Shown here: piece by piece, positions 7,115 to 19,076 of the stretch
How the letters are laid out: the number at the start of each line of letters is the position of its first letter
Numbering within the stretch: position 1 is the stretch's first letter
NCBI RefSeq assembly: GCF_000331735.1
Contig: NC_020126.1
Location: 4,402,001-4,466,000, forward strand
DNA: 64,000 nucleotides
Source of the DNA: Myxococcus stipitatus DSM 14675
GTDB lineage: Bacteria > Myxococcota > Myxococcia > Myxococcales > Myxococcaceae
Direction: 5' to 3'
Made by a program: the position numbers and the translations under genes
Notes under the pieces: model-generated
The model's database searches: none
What the model saw: the letters and a program-made list of their open reading frames with translations, nothing else
Told to the model about the DNA's origin: nothing

Positions 7115-8197
7115 ATGACCCGGCGTACGCCGCTCAACGAGGCCCACCGCGCGCTGGGCGCTCGGATGGTTGACTTCGCGGGTTGGGACATGCCCGTGCA
7201 GTATTCTTCCGTCATCGCCGAGCACGAGGCGGTACGCAACAGCGTCGGACTCTTCGACGTGTCGCACATGGGCGAGGTGGAGTTCGCCGGCCCGGGTGCG
7301 CTGGAGACGGTCAACGGACTCATCTCCAATGACCTCGCCCGGATTGCGGACGGGCAGGCTGTCTATGCGGGCTTGCTCAATGAGCAGGGAGGCTTCGTCG
7401 ACGACGTCGTCGCCTACCGCTTCAGCCCCGAGCGCATCCTCATCTGCGTCAATGCCAGCAACCGCGACAAGGACTTCGCCTGGATGAAGGCGCACGCGCG
7501 CGGCGTCGCGCCCGTGGACCGCGGCGACGAGTACGCGCAGATCGCCGTGCAGGGCCCCAAGGCCGCGGGCCTGGTGCAGCGGCTGACGAAGACGGACACC
7601 TCCAAGATCGGCACCTACCGCTTCGCCGAGGGCGAAGTGGCGGGCGTGCGCTGCATCATCTCGCGCACCGGCTACACGGGCGAGGACGGCTTCGAGCTGT
7701 ACTGCGCGCCGGACGGCGCGGTGGCGCTGTGGAACGCGCTGCTCGACGCGGGGCAGCAGGACGGCGTGAAGCCCTGCGGCCTGGGCTGCCGGGACAGCCT
7801 GCGCACGGAGATGAAGTACGCGCTCTACGGCAATGACATCGACGACACGCACACCGCGCTGGAGGCGGGGCTCGGGTGGATCGTCAAGCTGGACAAGGCG
7901 GCCTTCATCGGGAAGGACGCGCTGGTGGCGCAGAAGGCCGCGGGCGTGAAGCGCAAGCTGGTGGGCCTCGAGCTGACCGGCGCCGGCATCCCTCGCCACG
8001 GCTACCCCATCCTCAAGGAGGGCGTCCGCGTCGGTGAGGTGACGAGCGGAACGATGGGCCCCTCGGTGAAGAAGCCCATCGGCATCGGCTACGTGCCCAC
8101 GGAGCTGGCCGCGGAAGGCTCCACGTTCGATGTCGAGATTCGCGGTCGCGCAGTGCCCGCCGTCGTCGTGAAGACGCCGTTCCTCAAGAAGCCCTGA
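7115..8197 (+). CDS. gcvT: Glycine cleavage system T protein (aminomethyltransferase)
   Basis: 360 aa from ATG at 7115 with AGGAG 6 nt upstream. T protein releases ammonia from the aminomethyl-lipoyl arm of H protein and transfers the one-carbon unit to tetrahydrofolate. Typical motifs: [49 protein letters not shown]-type segment [48 protein letters not shown] (RDxLRxE motif), LGWIVKLDK and [22 protein letters not shown]. First gene of gcvT-gcvH-gcvP, 27 bp before gcvH. No tandem glycine riboswitch fits in the short leader. Confidence 0.97.
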   Translation: MTRRTPLNEAHRALGARMVDFAGWDMPVQYSSVIAEHEAVRNSVGLFDVSHMGEVEFAGPGALETVNGLISNDLARIADGQAVYAGLLNEQGGFVDDVVAYRFSPERILICVNASNRDKDFAWMKAHARGVAPVDRGDEYAQIAVQGPKAAGLVQRLTKTDTSKIGTYRFAEGEVAGVRCIISRTGYTGEDGFELYCAPDGAVALWNALLDAGQQDGVKPCGLGCRDSLRTEMKYALYGNDIDDTHTALEAGLGWIVKLDKAAFIGKDALVAQKAAGVKRKLVGLELTGAGIPRHGYPILKEGVRVGEVTSGTMGPSVKKPIGIGYVPTELAAEGSTFDVEIRGRAVPAVVVKTPFLKKP

Positions 8198-8224
8198 ACC
8201 CTTAGCCCCATCGAGGAGCACCCC

Positions 8225-8611
8225 ATGTCGAACATCCCCGAGAACCTGAAGTACACCAGCGATCACGAGTGGGCCCGCATCGAGGGCAACAAGGCGGTGG
8301 TCGGCATCACGGACCACGCGCAGAACACGCTGGGCGACGTGGTCTACGTGGAGCTGCCCAAGGTGGGCCGCAAGGTCGCGAAGGGCGAGGCGTTCGGCAC
8401 GGTCGAGTCCGTGAAGGCCGTCTCGGAGCTGTTCTCGCCGCTCTCCGGAACCATCACCAAGATCAACGAGGAACTCACCGGCGAGCCCGAACTGCTCAAC
8501 ACCGACACCTACAGTGACGGGTGGATCATCGAGATCGAGCTCTCGGACACCAAGGAACTGGCCGAGCTCCTGGACGCCGCCGCGTACGCCAAGCTGCTCC
8601 AGAACGGCTGA
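8225..8611 (+). CDS. gcvH: Glycine cleavage system H protein
   Basis: 128 aa, standard length. It carries the lipoyl arm that shuttles the aminomethyl group between P, T and L proteins. The lipoylation site is Lys64 in FGTVESVKAVSE; other hallmarks are YTSDHEWARIEGNKAVVGIT, LGDVVYVELPKVGRKV and NTDTYSDGWIIEIEL. GAGGAG precedes the ATG. It lies between gcvT and gcvP; an L protein (dihydrolipoyl dehydrogenase) is not in this window and is presumably shared with other dehydrogenase complexes. Confidence 0.97.
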   Translation: MSNIPENLKYTSDHEWARIEGNKAVVGITDHAQNTLGDVVYVELPKVGRKVAKGEAFGTVESVKAVSELFSPLSGTITKINEELTGEPELLNTDTYSDGWIIEIELSDTKELAELLDAAAYAKLLQNG

Positions 8612-8698
8612 GAGTGAAGTGCCGGGGCGCCGTTGTTAGTGACGGTCCTCGAATTTTCCGACTCCGCCGTCGCGAGTCGCACGCGAGCTACCACCGCC

Positions 8699-11605
<2,907 letters not shown>

Positions 11606-11633
11606 CGGGGTTGATGCCCCGCGGTTGAAGTCG

Positions 11634-11668
11634 AAGGCCGTCTCCCGTCATGGGGAGGCGGCCTTTGT
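11634..11668. terminator. Bidirectional intrinsic terminator (gcvP / CDF gene)
   Basis: AAGGCCGTCTCCC pairs with GGGAGGCGGCCTT (11634-11665, one mismatch) around a short loop, followed by T-rich bases. It stands between the convergent gcvP and CDF transporter genes and can serve both. Confidence 0.75.
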
Positions 11669-11671
11669 CAT

Positions 11672-12604
11672 TCAGGCGTGGTGGCCATGCGGCCGGGGCG
11701 CACCCTGGTCGCCGTGCTCCGGCTCCACGTGCACCACCACGTCCACCAGTTGGGGGTAGGCGGCCTGGAGCGTGCGCTCCACGCGGTCCGCGACTTCATG
11801 GGCCTGCGCGGTGGTGAGGTTCGGGTCCACCTCGATCTTGAGGTCGACGTAGACGCTCTCCTCCATGCCTCGGCTGCGCACGTCGCGGCAGCTGCGCACG
11901 CCGGACACGGACATGGTGTGCTGCGCCACCTGCGCGGGGTCCAACCGAGCGGTGTCCGAGAGGATGTTCACCGCCTGCCGGACGATGCCGTAGGCCACCC
12001 ACGCGACGAAGACCATGACGCCCAGCGCGATGATGCCGTCCGCCTTGGGGAAGCCCAGCGCCACCAGGCCCAGCGAGGCGAGCACCGCCAGCGTCACGAA
12101 CACGTCCGACAGGGTGTGGCTGGCGTCGGCCAGGAGCAGGCTGCTCTTGTACTTGCGCCCGTAGTGGCCCTCCACGCGTGTCACCGCCAGGTTGACGGCG
12201 AGGGTGAGCACCATGACCACGGCCATGGCGGGCGTCACCTCGACGTGCCGGTCATGCAGCAGCGAGTCGAGCGCCATGCGCCCCAGCTCCAGCATGCCGA
12301 TGCCAATCATCGCGCCGATGCCCAGCGAGGCGAGCGCCTCGAACTTGCCGTGTCCGTAGGGGTGGTCTTCGTCCGCGGGGCGGGAGGCCACACCCATGGC
12401 CACCAGGCCCAGCACGTTGGAGCCGCCGTCGATGAACGAGTGAAGTCCATCCGCCGTCACCGCCGCGGACTGGCTCATCAAGCCGAAGACGAGCTTGGCG
12501 CCCGCGACGACCCAGTTGGCCAGGAGGATGGCGAACAACACGAAGCGGATGTTCTTGCTGCGCTGCTGGAGCTCTGCGGTGCGGTCGTTGAGCGGGGTGT
12601 CCAC
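11672..12604 (-). CDS. Cation diffusion facilitator (CDF) metal exporter
   Basis: 310 aa from a GTG at 12604. CDF proteins are proton-coupled exporters of Zn, Fe, Co or Mn with six TM helices and a cytoplasmic ferredoxin-like domain. Here TM2 carries HSFID (His55, Asp59) and TM5 carries SHTLSD (His and Asp), giving an HxxxD/HxxxD site like zinc-selective ZnT proteins rather than the DxxxD of bacterial YiiP. Other family features: SQSAAVTADGLHSFIDGGSN, PADEDHPYGHGKFEALASL, SLLLADASHTLSDVFVT. The C-terminal domain (VYVDLKIEVDPNLTTAQAHEVADRVE) ends in a short His-rich tail (HGDQGAPRPHGHHA). Monocistronic by context; zinc is my inference. Confidence 0.93.
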   Translation of the reverse strand: MDTPLNDRTAELQQRSKNIRFVLFAILLANWVVAGAKLVFGLMSQSAAVTADGLHSFIDGGSNVLGLVAMGVASRPADEDHPYGHGKFEALASLGIGAMIGIGMLELGRMALDSLLHDRHVEVTPAMAVVMVLTLAVNLAVTRVEGHYGRKYKSSLLLADASHTLSDVFVTLAVLASLGLVALGFPKADGIIALGVMVFVAWVAYGIVRQAVNILSDTARLDPAQVAQHTMSVSGVRSCRDVRSRGMEESVYVDLKIEVDPNLTTAQAHEVADRVERTLQAAYPQLVDVVVHVEPEHGDQGAPRPHGHHA

Positions 12605-12674
12605 GGCGCGGCACCGTAGTGGGAACCGCGCCCGTCCGCGAGGACCTGGCGCGATGCGCGTGCCCTGGCGAACG

Positions 12675-13913
12675 TCAGTTGGGCTGCCGGAACAGCCGCA
12701 TGCGCGGGCCGCCGCCCATCTCCAGGAAGAAGCCGAACGAGAAGCGCACCTTCGAGTCGTCGCTCAGCAACCCCGGAGGCGGGTTGGGGAAGGGCTGCGC
12801 GCGCTGGAACGAGGACACCGCCTCCATGTCCAGGAAGTCCAGGCCGCTGCTCTTCTCCACCTGGATGTCCGTGACGCGGCCCTTCTCGTCGAGCGTGATC
12901 TCCAGGAGCGTGTGCCGGTCCTTCCCCGAGTACATCCGGCCCGTGGGGTCTCTCAGGCGCAGCGACTCATTGGGATTCCAGTGCATGCCCACGCTCTGCT
13001 TCACGCGGTTGAAGAAGCTGGCGTACTTCCACTCGCGGGAGTTGAGCAGGGTGCCGTCTCCCTCCTCCACGTCGCGCAGGTGGTCATTGGGCGCGGCCCC
13101 CAGCACCTTGTCCATGGCGGCGCGCGACGGCATCAGCGAGGCGATTCCCGGCGAGCCGATGCGCCCCGAGGAGCCTTCCTCCTGGCCCCCCGTGCCCGGC
13201 TGGATGCGCAGGCGCTTGCCGTTGCCCGTCATCTCCTCGCTCTCGTTCTGGTTCTTCACGGACACCCCGCCGGGCGTGGTGGGGTCCGACTTCACCTTCA
13301 TCTCGTTGCGGCGGTGGATGTCGGGGACCTCGAAGGCGAACTGCTGGCCGCCCTCGGCGAGGGGACGGTCGTCGTTGCCCATGCCGTTGTTGCCCGCGAT
13401 GCGCGGCGCCGTGGGCTCCGTGTCCGCGCCTTCCTGGGCCTCGGGCGCCGTGCGCTGGGGCATGGCGTTGCGGTAGTTGGGCGTCTGCTCCCGGGCCCGC
13501 GTCTCCTTCTTGACGCGGTTGTTGTGCTCCGCCAGGTACTTCGCGTCCGGCGCCTCCTCGTTGTTCCCGGGCGCCAGGTCCACCACCTGTCCCTGGGGAC
13601 GGGTCTCCGGCTTCTTCTCCTCGGGCTTCTTGTCCTGGAGGCGCGGGCGCTCGGTCGTCTTCGACTTCGGGTCCGTCTTGCCGCGGTTCTTCGCCCACTG
13701 GTCCTGCGTCAACGGCCGCACCGCCACGGACGTCGGGGGGCGCGAGGCGGGCTTGCGCTCATGGGACGCGGGGGAGAGCGTCCCCGTGAAGAGCACGATG
13801 GCCAGGTAGGCGACATGTGCCACCAGGGCGAGCAGCACCGCGGCGAGCAGTCGCCAGGGTGAGTCTCGCCGCCGCTTGCGGCGCCAGTCTGTCGGAGAAG
13901 AACCCGTGCTCAC
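12675..13913 (-). CDS. TonB-like periplasmic linker protein
   Basis: 412 aa from GTG at 13913. Basic N-terminus, one signal-anchor helix at ~20-42 (WRLLAAVLLALVAHVAYLAI), then ~240 residues of Pro/Lys/Glu-rich linker (ERPRLQDKKPEEKKPETRPQ). The C-terminal ~110 residues read as a TonB C-terminal domain: YASFFNRVKQSVGMHWNPNE, LLEITLDEKGRVTDIQVEKS, SGLDFLDMEAVSSFQRAQPF, NPPPGLL. Such proteins couple inner-membrane energy to outer-membrane receptors or span the periplasm as trafficking links. No ExbB/ExbD or receptor gene is adjacent. It lies head to tail with the SpoIID-like gene on the same strand, but 121 bp apart. Confidence 0.8.
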   Translation of the reverse strand: MSTGSSPTDWRRKRRRDSPWRLLAAVLLALVAHVAYLAIVLFTGTLSPASHERKPASRPPTSVAVRPLTQDQWAKNRGKTDPKSKTTERPRLQDKKPEEKKPETRPQGQVVDLAPGNNEEAPDAKYLAEHNNRVKKETRAREQTPNYRNAMPQRTAPEAQEGADTEPTAPRIAGNNGMGNDDRPLAEGGQQFAFEVPDIHRRNEMKVKSDPTTPGGVSVKNQNESEEMTGNGKRLRIQPGTGGQEEGSSGRIGSPGIASLMPSRAAMDKVLGAAPNDHLRDVEEGDGTLLNSREWKYASFFNRVKQSVGMHWNPNESLRLRDPTGRMYSGKDRHTLLEITLDEKGRVTDIQVEKSSGLDFLDMEAVSSFQRAQPFPNPPPGLLSDDSKVRFSFGFFLEMGGGPRMRLFRQPN

Positions 13914-14034
13914 GGCGCGATGATAAACCTCCGGGCCCGCTGCCTAGTCCCGTCCCGTTCGCGGCAGAACAGGGGGATGAGGAAGGACATTCACGAGGCG
14001 TGCACGGTTCCACCGGCGCGCCCTCGCCTGGACT

Positions 14035-15828
14035 TCAGTAGATGGGAGCGACTTCAGCACCATTGAAGTAGTGGTGGAGGATTTCCTGGTAGCGCTGTCC
14101 GGCCTCGGCCCGTCCGATGGCGCCCGTCTGACACATCCCTACTCCGTGGCCCCAGCCGCCGCCACGGAAAACCCAATGGGTGGGCCGGCCCTCGGCGTCC
14201 CGTTCGGCTTCCACCACCGCCATGCTGCTGTTGAGCATGCCCAGCAGCCTGCGGATGTTGAGCTCTCCGCGCACCTGGGTGGCCCCCTGGTCCCCAGACA
14301 AGGAGAGCACTCGGGCCCGGCCGGACACGCCTCGCTCGGACAGGCTCATCGCCTGGACCCGGCCCACGCCCAGCCGGGCGACGAGCGCGTCCACCTGGGC
14401 CGCCGTGAAGCGCTTCTCCCAGCGGAACTTGCTGGGCTGGGCGAAGCTGGAGAGCCGACAGGCGGCCCTCAGGTCGGGCGCCGAGAGCCACTTCGCGAGG
14501 CGGGAGGGGGAGGGCGTGTCCGGGGCGGGCTCCAGGATGTCCGGACGTCCACGGAGGCTCGGGTCCGGTGGGCCTCCCCAGACGATGTCGTTGTCCTCGG
14601 TGTGGCCACCGCACACGGCGCTGTAGACGGAGTCCACCAGCCGGCCATCCGCGCTGAAGAGGGCCTCGCCTCGGGTGGCCTCCACCGCGGCGGTGGTGCT
14701 GGCCGCCTCGCCCGTGCGTCCGCGGTACACGGCGCAGTGCTGCTCCGAACAGAGGAGGTAGGGGTCGGCCAGGTGCTTGATGCCCACCTTCGCCAGCACC
14801 TCGCCGCGCGCGGTGACGGCCTGCGCCCGGAGTGCCTCCGGGTGGGCGCGGGCGAAGATTTCAGCGGGGACCAGGCCCTTGAGCAGGTCCTCCAGGGGCA
14901 CGACATTCACCACGGCGAGCAGGCCCGCGCGGTCCACGGAGAACTGGAGTGCGCCCCGGAACGTGCGGTCCTCGAAGCCGTGGAAGTCGTAGCCCACGCC
15001 GTACTCGACCTGGCGCACGTCGAAGCCGGCGCCCTCCGGTGACTCGGCGTCGAGCCGGTCCTGCGCCAGGCCCACCACGGCGCCGGACTCGTCGCGGACC
15101 TCCAGGATGGCGCGCGCGGGGGTCTGCGCCTCCTCGAAGAGAAGGGTCCGCACGCCGAAGCGCTGGAGCAGGTCCGCCTGCCGCTTCGCCGCGTCCTCGG
15201 GGGAGAGCACCTCGTCCACGAGCAGCAGCGAGCGCCGGTTGTCGATGACCTTGCCGGCGATGCCGTACACCGCGCCGAGGACGTGGGTGCGCACGGCGAT
15301 GCCTCGGGCCCGCCACTCCTCTTGCGCCGCCGCCAGGCCCTCGCGGTCCGCGAACCGGTGCTCGCCGAGCTGCACGCGCGCGGAGAGCACCGCCGGCACG
15401 CCTTGCGTCACGCGCACCGTCCAGCGGGTCCCCGCCGCGGCGTCGAGCATCTTCTCCACCGTCCCGCCGAAGCGCATCCGCATGCGCCCCCGAGGAGAGA
15501 ATGTCGCCTCGCGCCGCCCCTCCATGAGCCGGATGGGGAGCCGAGGCTCACCGCCCCGGAAGTCCAGCCGCTTGAGCTCCCCGGGCCCTGGAATCCCATG
15601 AGCCAGCAGGTCGCTTCCGGAGGCCCCGGGGGACGTCACGGCCTCGCTGCCCGCATCCTCCGTCCCAGCGTCTTCGCTCGAGGGGGGCGTGCCTCCATCC
15701 GTCCCGGCGTCCAGGGGCTCCTCGGGTGGCAGTGCCACCGGACGCTCTATCAGGTGGCCGGACGACCGAGGGCTCGCGCAGGTCGCGAGCAGCAGGGCGG
15801 AGAGCAGGAGTGGGACGGCGGTGCGCAC
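14035..15828 (-). CDS. SpoIID/LytB-domain lipoprotein
   Basis: 597 aa if translation starts at GTG 15828, chosen because it yields a lipoprotein signal (VRTAVPLLLSALLLATC, acylated Cys17); the frame is open further upstream. An acidic Asp/Gly/Pro-rich linker (to ~75) precedes a ~170-residue region of unknown fold (ARVQLGEHRFADREGLAAAQ), then a SpoIID domain: YEFHGFEDRTFRGAL-like strand, VVNVVPLEDLLKGLVPAEIF (catalytic-type Glu in PAEIF), HPEALRAQAVTARGEVLAK, YSAVCGGHTEDND, GELNIRRLLG, and the signature GGGWGHGVGMCQTGAIGRAEAG. SpoIID enzymes are peptidoglycan lytic transglycosylases acting on denuded glycan. In this non-endospore former it is likely a wall-remodelling lipoprotein. Confidence 0.85.
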   Translation of the reverse strand: MRTAVPLLLSALLLATCASPRSSGHLIERPVALPPEEPLDAGTDGGTPPSSEDAGTEDAGSEAVTSPGASGSDLLAHGIPGPGELKRLDFRGGEPRLPIRLMEGRREATFSPRGRMRMRFGGTVEKMLDAAAGTRWTVRVTQGVPAVLSARVQLGEHRFADREGLAAAQEEWRARGIAVRTHVLGAVYGIAGKVIDNRRSLLLVDEVLSPEDAAKRQADLLQRFGVRTLLFEEAQTPARAILEVRDESGAVVGLAQDRLDAESPEGAGFDVRQVEYGVGYDFHGFEDRTFRGALQFSVDRAGLLAVVNVVPLEDLLKGLVPAEIFARAHPEALRAQAVTARGEVLAKVGIKHLADPYLLCSEQHCAVYRGRTGEAASTTAAVEATRGEALFSADGRLVDSVYSAVCGGHTEDNDIVWGGPPDPSLRGRPDILEPAPDTPSPSRLAKWLSAPDLRAACRLSSFAQPSKFRWEKRFTAAQVDALVARLGVGRVQAMSLSERGVSGRARVLSLSGDQGATQVRGELNIRRLLGMLNSSMAVVEAERDAEGRPTHWVFRGGGWGHGVGMCQTGAIGRAEAGQRYQEILHHYFNGAEVAPIY

Positions 15829-15948
15829 AGGGGGCGGCACCGTACCCGCCGGCCCGGGGCCTGTCACGGACCGGACGCCCGGCGGCCCGTGTGCCGGTAC
15901 TTGTCGTGAAGCGAATAGACCGCGCCGGGCCTGGCGTTGGACCTGCTC

Positions 15949-17514
15949 ATGCGAAATTTCAAAGGCAACTTCCTGACGCTGAAGACTCCCGTGGCCGCTC
16001 TGGCCACCAGCCTTTTCATGCTCGGTTCGGCTGCCCACGGAGCAAGCCTGCCGCCCATCGGTGTGCAGCCCGTTCCCAACACCCCCGTGGCGGCCCTGCC
16101 TGCCCACGCGGACCATGCGGCCATCGCCACGCCGTCGCCGCAGCCGGGTGTCCAGGCCACCGCGCTGAGCGCCGCGGCCAGCACGAACTTCACCCGCGAG
16201 TGGGTGGTGAGCCCCTCCGGCAATGACGGCGGCGACGGCAGCGCCGCTCAGCCGCTGCGCACCATCAACAAGGCCGTCGGCCTGGCGGGCCCGGGCGAGC
16301 TCATCCGCGTCCAGGCGGGTTCCTACGCGGAGCGCGTCATCATCGGCGCCAACGCGAAGGCGGGGACCCCCGAGGCGAAGATCACGCTCCAGGGCGAGGG
16401 CGGCGCGCGCATCATCCCAGGGCCCGGCACGGGCGGCATGGTGCAGGTGCGCCGTCCGAACTGGGTCATCGACGGGTTCACCATCGACGTGCAGCGCCAG
16501 CCGCTCTTCGGCGTCACCTTCGAGGGCGACGTCACGGGCTCCATGCTGGTGAACTCGGAGCTGCGCGACGGTGGGGGCGGTGCGGCCGTGACGACGTTCA
16601 ACAAGGCCACGGGCGCCATCATCGAGAACAACCACATCCACGGCTTCGTGAAGAACACGGGCAACAAGGACTCGCACGGCGTCGTCGTGCAGCCCACGTC
16701 CAAGGACATCACCGTCCGCAACAACGACATCCACGACAACTCAGGTGACTCCGTGCAGTGCCTGGGGCCCGAGGGCTTCAGCTCGCTGCCTCCAGCGGAG
16801 GGCCTGCTCGTGGAGAACAACCACTTCTACGGCAACCGTGAGAACGCGGTGGACATCAAGACCTGCTACGGCGTGGTCATCCGCAACAACCGGATGCACA
16901 ACTTCCGCCCGACGAGCACGGCGAAGGGGGATGTCCTGGTGGTGCACTACTCCGCGAGCAACGTGCTGGTGGAGGACAATGAAATCTACGACGGCGCCAA
17001 GGGCATCTCGGTGGGTGGCAACCGCTCCGGGCCCATGCCCACGGGCATCGTCGTGCGGCGCAACCGCGTCTACAACATCACCAACGCGGGGGGCGGGGAG
17101 GGCACCGGTATCCGCCTCGAGAACTCGAAGGGCACCGTGGTGGTGAACAACACCGTCGCCGCCACGACGACGGCGCTCATCATGGGGCACGGCACGGGAG
17201 GCCCCACCCAGACGCCGGTGGTGCGCAACAACATCATCGAGGGGACGGTCGCCGTGGACCTGGGCGGTCAGGCGCCGGGGCTGAAGCTGGGCAACAACCT
17301 CATCTCGCCCACGGGGCAGTTCAAGCGCAACGGCGTGGTGGTGAGCCCGGACCAGTTCAAGGCGACCACGGGGGACGCGTCCTCCATCAGCGGTCCTCCC
17401 GGCCTGGGTGAGGCCTTCAGCCCCAGCACCGACGCGGTGGACAAGGGCGTCGACGTGGGCCTGCCTTTCTGTGGCGGGGCCCCCGATATCGGCGCCGTGG
17501 AACTGGGCTGCTGA
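15949..17514 (+). CDS. Secreted right-handed parallel beta-helix protein
   Basis: 521 aa from ATG at 15949. A TTG 12 nt upstream is in frame, but the signal peptide is better from MRNFKGNFL. Signal peptide ~1-32 (cleavage after SAAHGA). After an Ala/Pro-rich spacer comes WVVSPSGNDGGDGSAAQPLRTINKAVGLAGPGELIRV, the start typical of DUF1565/parallel beta-helix proteins, followed by many ~22-residue coils rich in Asn ladders (IIENNHIHGF, ITVRNNDIHDN, LLVENNHFYGN, VVIRNNRMHNF, VLVEDNEIYD, IVVRRNRVYNI). It ends with PDIGAVELGC, the DIGAxE motif common in this group. Such folds usually bind or cleave polysaccharides; no catalytic residues can be assigned. A near-perfect terminator follows. Confidence 0.85.
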   Translation: MRNFKGNFLTLKTPVAALATSLFMLGSAAHGASLPPIGVQPVPNTPVAALPAHADHAAIATPSPQPGVQATALSAAASTNFTREWVVSPSGNDGGDGSAAQPLRTINKAVGLAGPGELIRVQAGSYAERVIIGANAKAGTPEAKITLQGEGGARIIPGPGTGGMVQVRRPNWVIDGFTIDVQRQPLFGVTFEGDVTGSMLVNSELRDGGGGAAVTTFNKATGAIIENNHIHGFVKNTGNKDSHGVVVQPTSKDITVRNNDIHDNSGDSVQCLGPEGFSSLPPAEGLLVENNHFYGNRENAVDIKTCYGVVIRNNRMHNFRPTSTAKGDVLVVHYSASNVLVEDNEIYDGAKGISVGGNRSGPMPTGIVVRRNRVYNITNAGGGEGTGIRLENSKGTVVVNNTVAATTTALIMGHGTGGPTQTPVVRNNIIEGTVAVDLGGQAPGLKLGNNLISPTGQFKRNGVVVSPDQFKATTGDASSISGPPGLGEAFSPSTDAVDKGVDVGLPFCGGAPDIGAVELGC

Positions 17515-17546
17515 CCCGGCACCGCGCTCGAGCGGACGAAAAGAAA

Positions 17547-17588
17547 AAGCCCGATGCGGAGTGGATTTCCGCATCGGGCTTCTCTTTT
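17547..17588. terminator. Bidirectional intrinsic terminator
   Basis: AAGCCCGATGCGG (17547-17559) and CCGCATCGGGCTT (17569-17581) form a perfect 13-bp stem with a 9-nt loop, followed by CTCTTTT. A-rich bases precede the stem, so on the minus strand it can also terminate the tRNA-Cys transcript that ends at 17594. Confidence 0.9.
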
Positions 17589-17593
17589 GGATG

Positions 17594-17665
17594 AGGCGCC
17601 ACCCGGATTCGAACCGGGGAATGAAGGTTTTGCAGACCTTTGCCTTACCACTTGGCTATGGCGCC
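17594..17665 (-). tRNA. tRNA-Cys (GCA)
   Basis: 72 nt on the minus strand. Acceptor GGCGCCA pairs with TGGCGCC, T-arm CCCGGTTCGAATCCGGG, anticodon loop with GCA, discriminator U as expected for tRNA-Cys. The 3' CCA is not encoded. Confidence 0.95.
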
Positions 17666-17819
17666 GACGGCTTGGGGCCGGGTTTATACGCAGCCCGCCG
17701 CCGCCCGGTCAAGGATTCAGCGGAAGCGGGAGCGCGCGGGATACCGCTACCATTCAGCTCGAAGGCCGCGTGCCGCCCCTGTGGGCCTGGCGCGCCGATT
17801 CGCACCGAGGGGTTCGCTG

Positions 17820-18971
17820 ATGCTGCATGGCCATGGGCTGTACCTGGAGGAGCACGAGTCCTTTCGCCGCACGGTGAGGGCGGTGGTGGAGAAGGAGATC
17901 CTCCCCTTCGTGTCGGGGTGGGAGGAGGCGGAGGAGTTTCCTCGGGAACTCTTCACGCGCTTTGGCGAGCTGGGCTTCCTGGGCCTGAAGTACCCCGTGG
18001 AGTACGGTGGCACCAACGCGGGCCCGCTCTACGAGGCCGTGCTGCTGGAGGAGCTGGGGCGCTGTGGCTCGGGCGGGGTGTCCGCGGGGCTGGGGACGCA
18101 GTTCACCATCTCCACCGGCCCGCTGAACCTGTTCGCGACGGACGCGCAGAAGCACCGCTGGCTGGCCCCCGCGATTCGAGGCGAGAAGATTGGCGCGCTC
18201 GGCATCACCGAGCCTGACGCGGGCTCGGACGTGGCGGGGCTGCGCACCACGGCCCGCCGCGACGGTGCTCACTACGTCGTCAACGGCTCCAAGACGTACA
18301 TCACCAACGGGGTTCGTGCGGACTTCGTGGTGCTGGCGGTGAAGACGGATACCTCCGCGGGCCACAAGGGCTTGTCCATGTTGGTGGTGGAGAAGGGCAC
18401 CCCTGGCTTCACCGTGGGCCGCAAGCTGAAGAAGCTGGGGTGGCGGGCCTCGGACACCGCGGAGCTCTTCCTGGAGGACTGCCGCATCCCCGCGGAGAAC
18501 CTGCTGGGCGTGGAGAATCAGGGCTTCGCGCAAATCATGGGCAACTTCCAGTGGGAGCGGCTGTCGCTCGCGCTCGGGGCGGTGGGCGCCATGGACGACA
18601 TGCTGGAGCGAGTCGTCGAGCACGTGAAGTCGCGCCGCGCCTTCGGCCAGTCTCTCAGCCAGCTCCAGGTGGTTCGCCACAAGCTCGCGGACCTGTTCAC
18701 CGCCCGGGAGTGTGCGCGCCAGCTCACCTACCACGCCCTGCGCCTGCACTCGGCGGGCGAGTGGGCGGTGGCCCAGACGTCCATGGCCAAGAAGGTGGCC
18801 ACGGAGACGGCCTGCCGGATTGCGGACGAGTGCCTCCAGCTCCACGGGGGCGCCGGCTACATGATGGAGTACGACATCCAGCGGCATTGGCGGGACGCTC
18901 GCCTGGGGCCCATCGGCGGCGGGACCAGCGAGGTGATGAACGACATCATCGCCAAGCAGCTGGGCTTGTAG
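17820..18971 (+). CDS. Acyl-CoA dehydrogenase
   Basis: 383 aa, the usual family length, from ATG at 17820 with GAGGGG upstream. A flavoprotein that oxidises acyl-CoA to trans-2-enoyl-CoA and passes electrons to ETF. Motifs: LYLEEHESFRRTVRAVVEKE at the N-terminus, GALGITEPDAGSDVAGLRT (FAD/substrate region), YVVNGSKTYITNG, FLEDCRIPAENLLGVENQGF, CLQLHGGAGYMMEYDIQRHWRDAR. The usual catalytic Glu of the YEGTSE motif is replaced (GPIGGGTSEVMND); in long-chain and isovaleryl-type enzymes the base sits instead in the helix corresponding to NFQWERLSLALG, and a Glu is present there. Substrate chain length is not predictable. Probably co-directional but separate from the rhodanese gene. Confidence 0.93.
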   Translation: MLHGHGLYLEEHESFRRTVRAVVEKEILPFVSGWEEAEEFPRELFTRFGELGFLGLKYPVEYGGTNAGPLYEAVLLEELGRCGSGGVSAGLGTQFTISTGPLNLFATDAQKHRWLAPAIRGEKIGALGITEPDAGSDVAGLRTTARRDGAHYVVNGSKTYITNGVRADFVVLAVKTDTSAGHKGLSMLVVEKGTPGFTVGRKLKKLGWRASDTAELFLEDCRIPAENLLGVENQGFAQIMGNFQWERLSLALGAVGAMDDMLERVVEHVKSRRAFGQSLSQLQVVRHKLADLFTARECARQLTYHALRLHSAGEWAVAQTSMAKKVATETACRIADECLQLHGGAGYMMEYDIQRHWRDARLGPIGGGTSEVMNDIIAKQLGL

Positions 18972-19076
18972 CGGCCCTAAGGGACGCGGGCGGTGGGGTG
19001 GGGCAGGCGTCCAGGCGGGATGGAAGAGATGCGCGAGGGCCCGGGTTGAGCCCCGAGAGCCCCCGCGGAGGTCTTC

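Noticed and set aside
12495..13862. Plus-strand frame opposite the TonB-like gene
   Set aside because: Arg/Leu/His-rich antisense shadow; the minus strand carries the signal anchor and TonB domain.
15937..15948. TTG at 15937 as start of the beta-helix protein
   Set aside because: In frame and possible, but the ATG at 15949 gives a normal signal peptide with basic N-terminus.
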